64,000 nt of DNA from Dermatemys mawii (Eukaryota; Chordata; Testudines; Dermatemydidae). Position numbers and translations under genes: made by a program. Where the stretch lies: the NCBI GenBank assembly GCA_007922305.1, contig ML677385.1, forward strand, positions 11,046,470-11,110,469, read 5' to 3'. Under the pieces are notes generated by a model. It saw only the letters and a list, made by a program, of their open reading frames with translations. It was not told the origin of the DNA and did not search any database. Each line of letters opens with the position of its first letter. Positions within the stretch are counted from its first letter, which is position 1. This document shows positions 60,576 to 64,000 of the stretch, in pieces.

Positions 60576-61306
60576 AAAGGAATGGGTATAGCCTGTGTAA
60601 GTCATTTAAATTTAAAAGCTAAAGTTCTAGTAGTTGAGTACATCCATATCATTTAATAATATTCCAATGACTACGAAAGACTCGTTTGCCTGCATATTCC
60701 TTTTTTTTGGGGGGGTAATTAATATTTCATGATGTTGAAGTCCAATAAAATCCTAGGATCATGTACTCAGATGGTGTAAGTCAGTATAGCTCCAGTGAAG
60801 CTAATGGAACTACACTGATTTACACCAGCTAAAGAGCTGGCTCCTAGATTTTATTGCAAGTAAAGGAAAATTACCTATGCAGTGACATGACTCCTACAGA
60901 AGAATTCATATCTGGATGTTCATTTGGCATGCACAGGTTATATTTATGAGATTACACCAATATAAAAGACATTTAATTGCAACCCTTACCTACTTCTATG
61001 TTGGCATTCCCATTTTGCTTCATGAGGCAAGAAGTCAGCTTCAGCCAACACTGAACATGGGCCATGTCTTTCAGATTTGATTTCTTGTGCTGTATGCCCA
61101 GTTCCGTTATTTCTGCTATACACAATAGCTGCTGGGCTGTTATCCAGCTAATAACACAAGCTACTCAGTGCCTCAAGTCTTAGTTCACCACTGCTTGAAT
61201 ATTCAAGAATATTTATAGGCCAGCTCCTGTTCCCTTTGAAGTCAATAGGGGTTTTCTTACTGAGTTCACAAGGAACAAGCGTGGGACCTCTGCCTTAATT
61301 TATGCT
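60576..61306. other. Intergenic DNA, nothing recognised
   Basis: No coding or repeat signal was recognised, apart from a short T8G7 run near 60701. Confidence 0.5.
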
Positions 61307-61975
61307 CAGTTGTAGCACCGTGACTATTCACTCCTGCTGCGCCTCCTGCTGGTTATCCAGGGAGTTAGCTCTTCAGCTCTGGAGCATCCTCTGTAGGCCA
61401 GTGTCTCACTATCTGTTGGCCTTGTGCCTCTTTACCTGGGGTGCTGCCCCTGGCAATACCCCCACACTCTGCCTCTAGGTCTCCCCTCCCTGGGGAACCC
61501 CCAATCCTCTAATCCCCACCTTGCCTCAGTCTAGGGCTACTGCCAGTCATCATCAAGCCCCCGCACGTTGGGGCAGACTGCAGTGTAAAAGCCAGTCATC
61601 ATAGGCAAGGGAGGTTTGGACCAGCTGCCTTTGTCTAGCCCCTAGTACCCGCCTTAGGCCTCACTTAAGGCCTGCAGCCTGGGGAGTTGCTAGGCTGGAA
61701 CTCCCCAGCTCCCTTGCCTATTCCCCCAGCACTGTTTACCTCAGATACCCTGTCCTGCCAGCAGCCAGACCCTGCTCCCTCCCAGTCTGCAGAGAGACTG
61801 TGTGAGCACCTGGCTCACAGCCCTTTTATAAGGGCCAGCTGTGGCCTGATTGGGCCTGGCCCCAGCTTTAGCCACCTTCCCAATCAGCCTTTGATCACCG
61901 GTTCCCCAGCCACAGCCCTCTGCAGGGCTGTTTTAACTATTTCCGTTCTGGAGCGGATGACCCTCCTGCTACACC
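61307..61975 (-). mobile_element. LTR-like repeat, minus orientation
   Basis: On the minus strand a CCAAT box (GGCCCAATCAGGCC near 61845) is followed by GCCCTTATAAAAGGGC (61834-61819) and then several hundred bases of G-rich leader. This promoter-then-leader order, and the sequence CAGCAGGAGGCGCAGCAGG, fit a common turtle LTR. Ends are not defined. Confidence 0.45.
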
Positions 61976-62714
61976 AGTGTATATGCTGTTTGGTGTTTGT
62001 GCTGGATCAAAATTTGTGTGTTCTTTTGTTTTGCCATGTTTATTGTAGAATTAGCCTTGGTTACAGAGCTACTACAGCAAATAATACTGTGCTTGAAGAG
62101 CTTCATTCATTATCTCTGTATGTTTGCTGTGTTTATTTTTTAATAGAATAGTGAATAAATTCAAAAACAAAGAATATCCGTTCGGGACTTCTCTCCACCT
62201 AATCTTGATAAGAGCAATGATAGAGAACCAGGAGACTGCTGTACATGAATTGTCAACAGGAACAGACACAGAAATGTGAACTATTTGATACCATGCTTTA
62301 ATTAATGAAAACTTTGAACAATATTTGAAGGCACAGTCAGCAGTTAAACAGAGGATGCTGCTAATAAGTACCAGAATTACTCAGAAATTATATTGTGGCA
62401 TAGTCAAAAGAGTTTAGGCATTCTATACACAAAACAGTGTACAATGATGATTCATTTGCATGGGTTTAGGAGTCCTTCCTCTCATTACCTACTTTACAAA
62501 AGACTTTGGTCTCAGTCTTTATTTAGGGTCCCATCCTGGAAGATGTTGAACACTCTTAAGTCAATGAGAAATGAGGGTATGCAGCAACCATCAGAGGACC
62601 AAGCCATTAGTCCATTCTCATGCATAGATTACACTGCCGTTGATGGGAGTCTTGCCTAAATAAGGACCGAATAAAAACTGTCTGAGGACTTCACAGGATT
62701 TGATCCTTTGTGTA

Positions 62715-62788
62715 ATAGGAACCTATATAAGAAAAAAGACCCCCAAATTGGGACTGTCCCTATAAAATTGGGACATCTTGTCACCCTA
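62715..62788. repeat. Right part of a hAT MITE
   Basis: GGAACCTATATAAGAAAAAA, then TTGGGACTGTCCCTATAA and GACATCTTGTCACCCTA match the right half of 31548-31670. The left half is missing. Confidence 0.65.
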
Positions 62789-64000
62789 GCTGCAGGTGAA
62801 GCAATTTCTGGACTCACAAGTGGGTGCATAACAGACACTTTTGTCAAAAGGCAAACAGAGCGTCATTGGTTGGATATTCACCTCCCCTGCTCTGCACTAC
62901 AGACATGCCTACGTTTTCTCATCACAGAATGAAGTAGGCTGTGGCCCTTCACCACATAATACAGCAAGGGTATGCAACCTTTTAAGCCTGATAGTCAAAC
63001 ATATTACCCCCAAAAGGTCAAAAGGACCAAAATTAATACAGGCAGATTATCTGGCCTTTTCTGCTCCCTTTGTGCTTTGCTGTGGGTACCATAGCCAGAC
63101 TGCACAAGTTAGAGCAGTCCCCAGGGTACTCTAACCTGTGCCAGGTTTGCAGGAGAGAATCAGGGGGCTATAATTGGTGGTTGGTTCTCAGCTTCTCCTC
63201 TCCTTTCTCCTAGGATGCCCTGGATGGCTGTATGCAGGAGGGGAACCATCCTTCACTGGATAGTCTCCAGGTGTTCAGCCAGAGATAGTCAAGTCAGCTC
63301 TCCCTGGCGAATTCCACAGCCTGGCAGGGAACAAGGCAACAGAACAGGCAGAGCTACTTTTCCCTCCCTCCCTTTAGATGCAGTGGGCAGCCAGCAGAGG
63401 AGCACTTATTGAAAGCCAGGAGTTGGTGGGGTGAGAGGTGCAAGCCCACCCATGTCTGAAGGCCCCTTTCCTGGCCTGAGGGAAGGAGCTACTGGACATG
63501 GGGTTCAAATAATTATGGGGAACAACTAATCTAGCAGAGGAGCTGCTGCAGCAGCCAAGAGAAAGCAGCTGCTCATGAGCACCCAGATCACACTATAGCT
63601 GCTCCTGGGGCTGTAGTTGCACCTGGAGAGACTGCTGGTGCTCCACCTCCTCTGACTCAGCCATTCTAGTTTTAAAACCACAGGGCACAGCTGAGGGACT
63701 GCATCTCCAATTCACATTCAAATGAAGATTTTCTCCTCAAACACAGTTGCCCTTGAGGGCTATCGTTTTGAATTTCCAGAGCCACATGATGGACACCAGT
63801 ATAGTACAGTACGTGGAATTAGTCACTTCTTTGCTCAATAGCCTGCATGCTCTGCATAAGCACAAATGTCTTGTTTCAGGGCAGCAAGCAGCCCTGTGTA
63901 TCTTGGAGGACTGAATCCTGCATGGAAAGAATACAGTTAACTTCATGTCTACTGTGTCCTTACAGGGGAATTATTACGACCAAAAATTGCTGAAACCATT
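62789..64000. other. Intergenic DNA to window end
   Basis: CAGCAAGGGTATGCAACC at about 62961 looks like a hAT end. No partner was found. No gene is recognised. Confidence 0.45.

Noticed and set aside
61687..62151. A 154-codon plus-strand open frame
   Set aside because: It runs antisense through an LTR-like repeat into unique DNA, with no recognisable domain.

Overview
This is vertebrate nuclear DNA, most likely from a turtle. The gene has many short exons with GT-AG introns. The repeats are sauropsid in type: a CR1 3' end, MIR-like fragments, many small hAT elements, Penelope-like elements (PLEs) and a Ty3/gypsy copy. The turtle assignment rests on recognising repeat families by eye, so it is an inference.

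The window holds one confidently recognised gene, glycerol kinase (GK), on the minus strand. Exon 1 lies in a CpG island and starts at 44514. Eighteen coding exons down to 9555 give an uninterrupted reading of 522 codons plus one base, and all splice phases agree. A nineteenth exon at 8390-8476 encodes a hydrophobic C-terminal tail, like the tail-anchor cassette of vertebrate GK. The last coding exon and 3' UTR are not established. They should lie below 8390.

Region by region: 1-8389 is downstream of GK and holds a truncated GC-rich hAT end, a PLE tail inverted pair split by a 911-bp hAT, and a 1.3-kb hAT. 8390-44514 is GK, whose introns carry a CR1, hAT and mariner MITEs, an LTR-like stretch, a near-perfect 75-bp palindrome, and two PLE copies in intron 1. 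44515-44900 is the promoter region with GC boxes and two CACGTG E-boxes. 44900-64000 is upstream intergenic DNA with no recognised gene: a degraded Ty3/gypsy copy with a MITE nested in its integrase, a PLE reverse transcriptase fragment, LTR-like pieces, MIR fragments and MITEs.

The most interesting thread is the PLE family. Two copies link a GIY-YIG endonuclease C-terminus to a tail holding a hammerhead-ribozyme-like core. The same tail occurs elsewhere in the window as inverted head-to-head pairs, one of them a hairpin inside a GK intron. Hammerhead ribozymes in PLEs are already described. The palindromic copies and their consistently altered core are what deserve checking.
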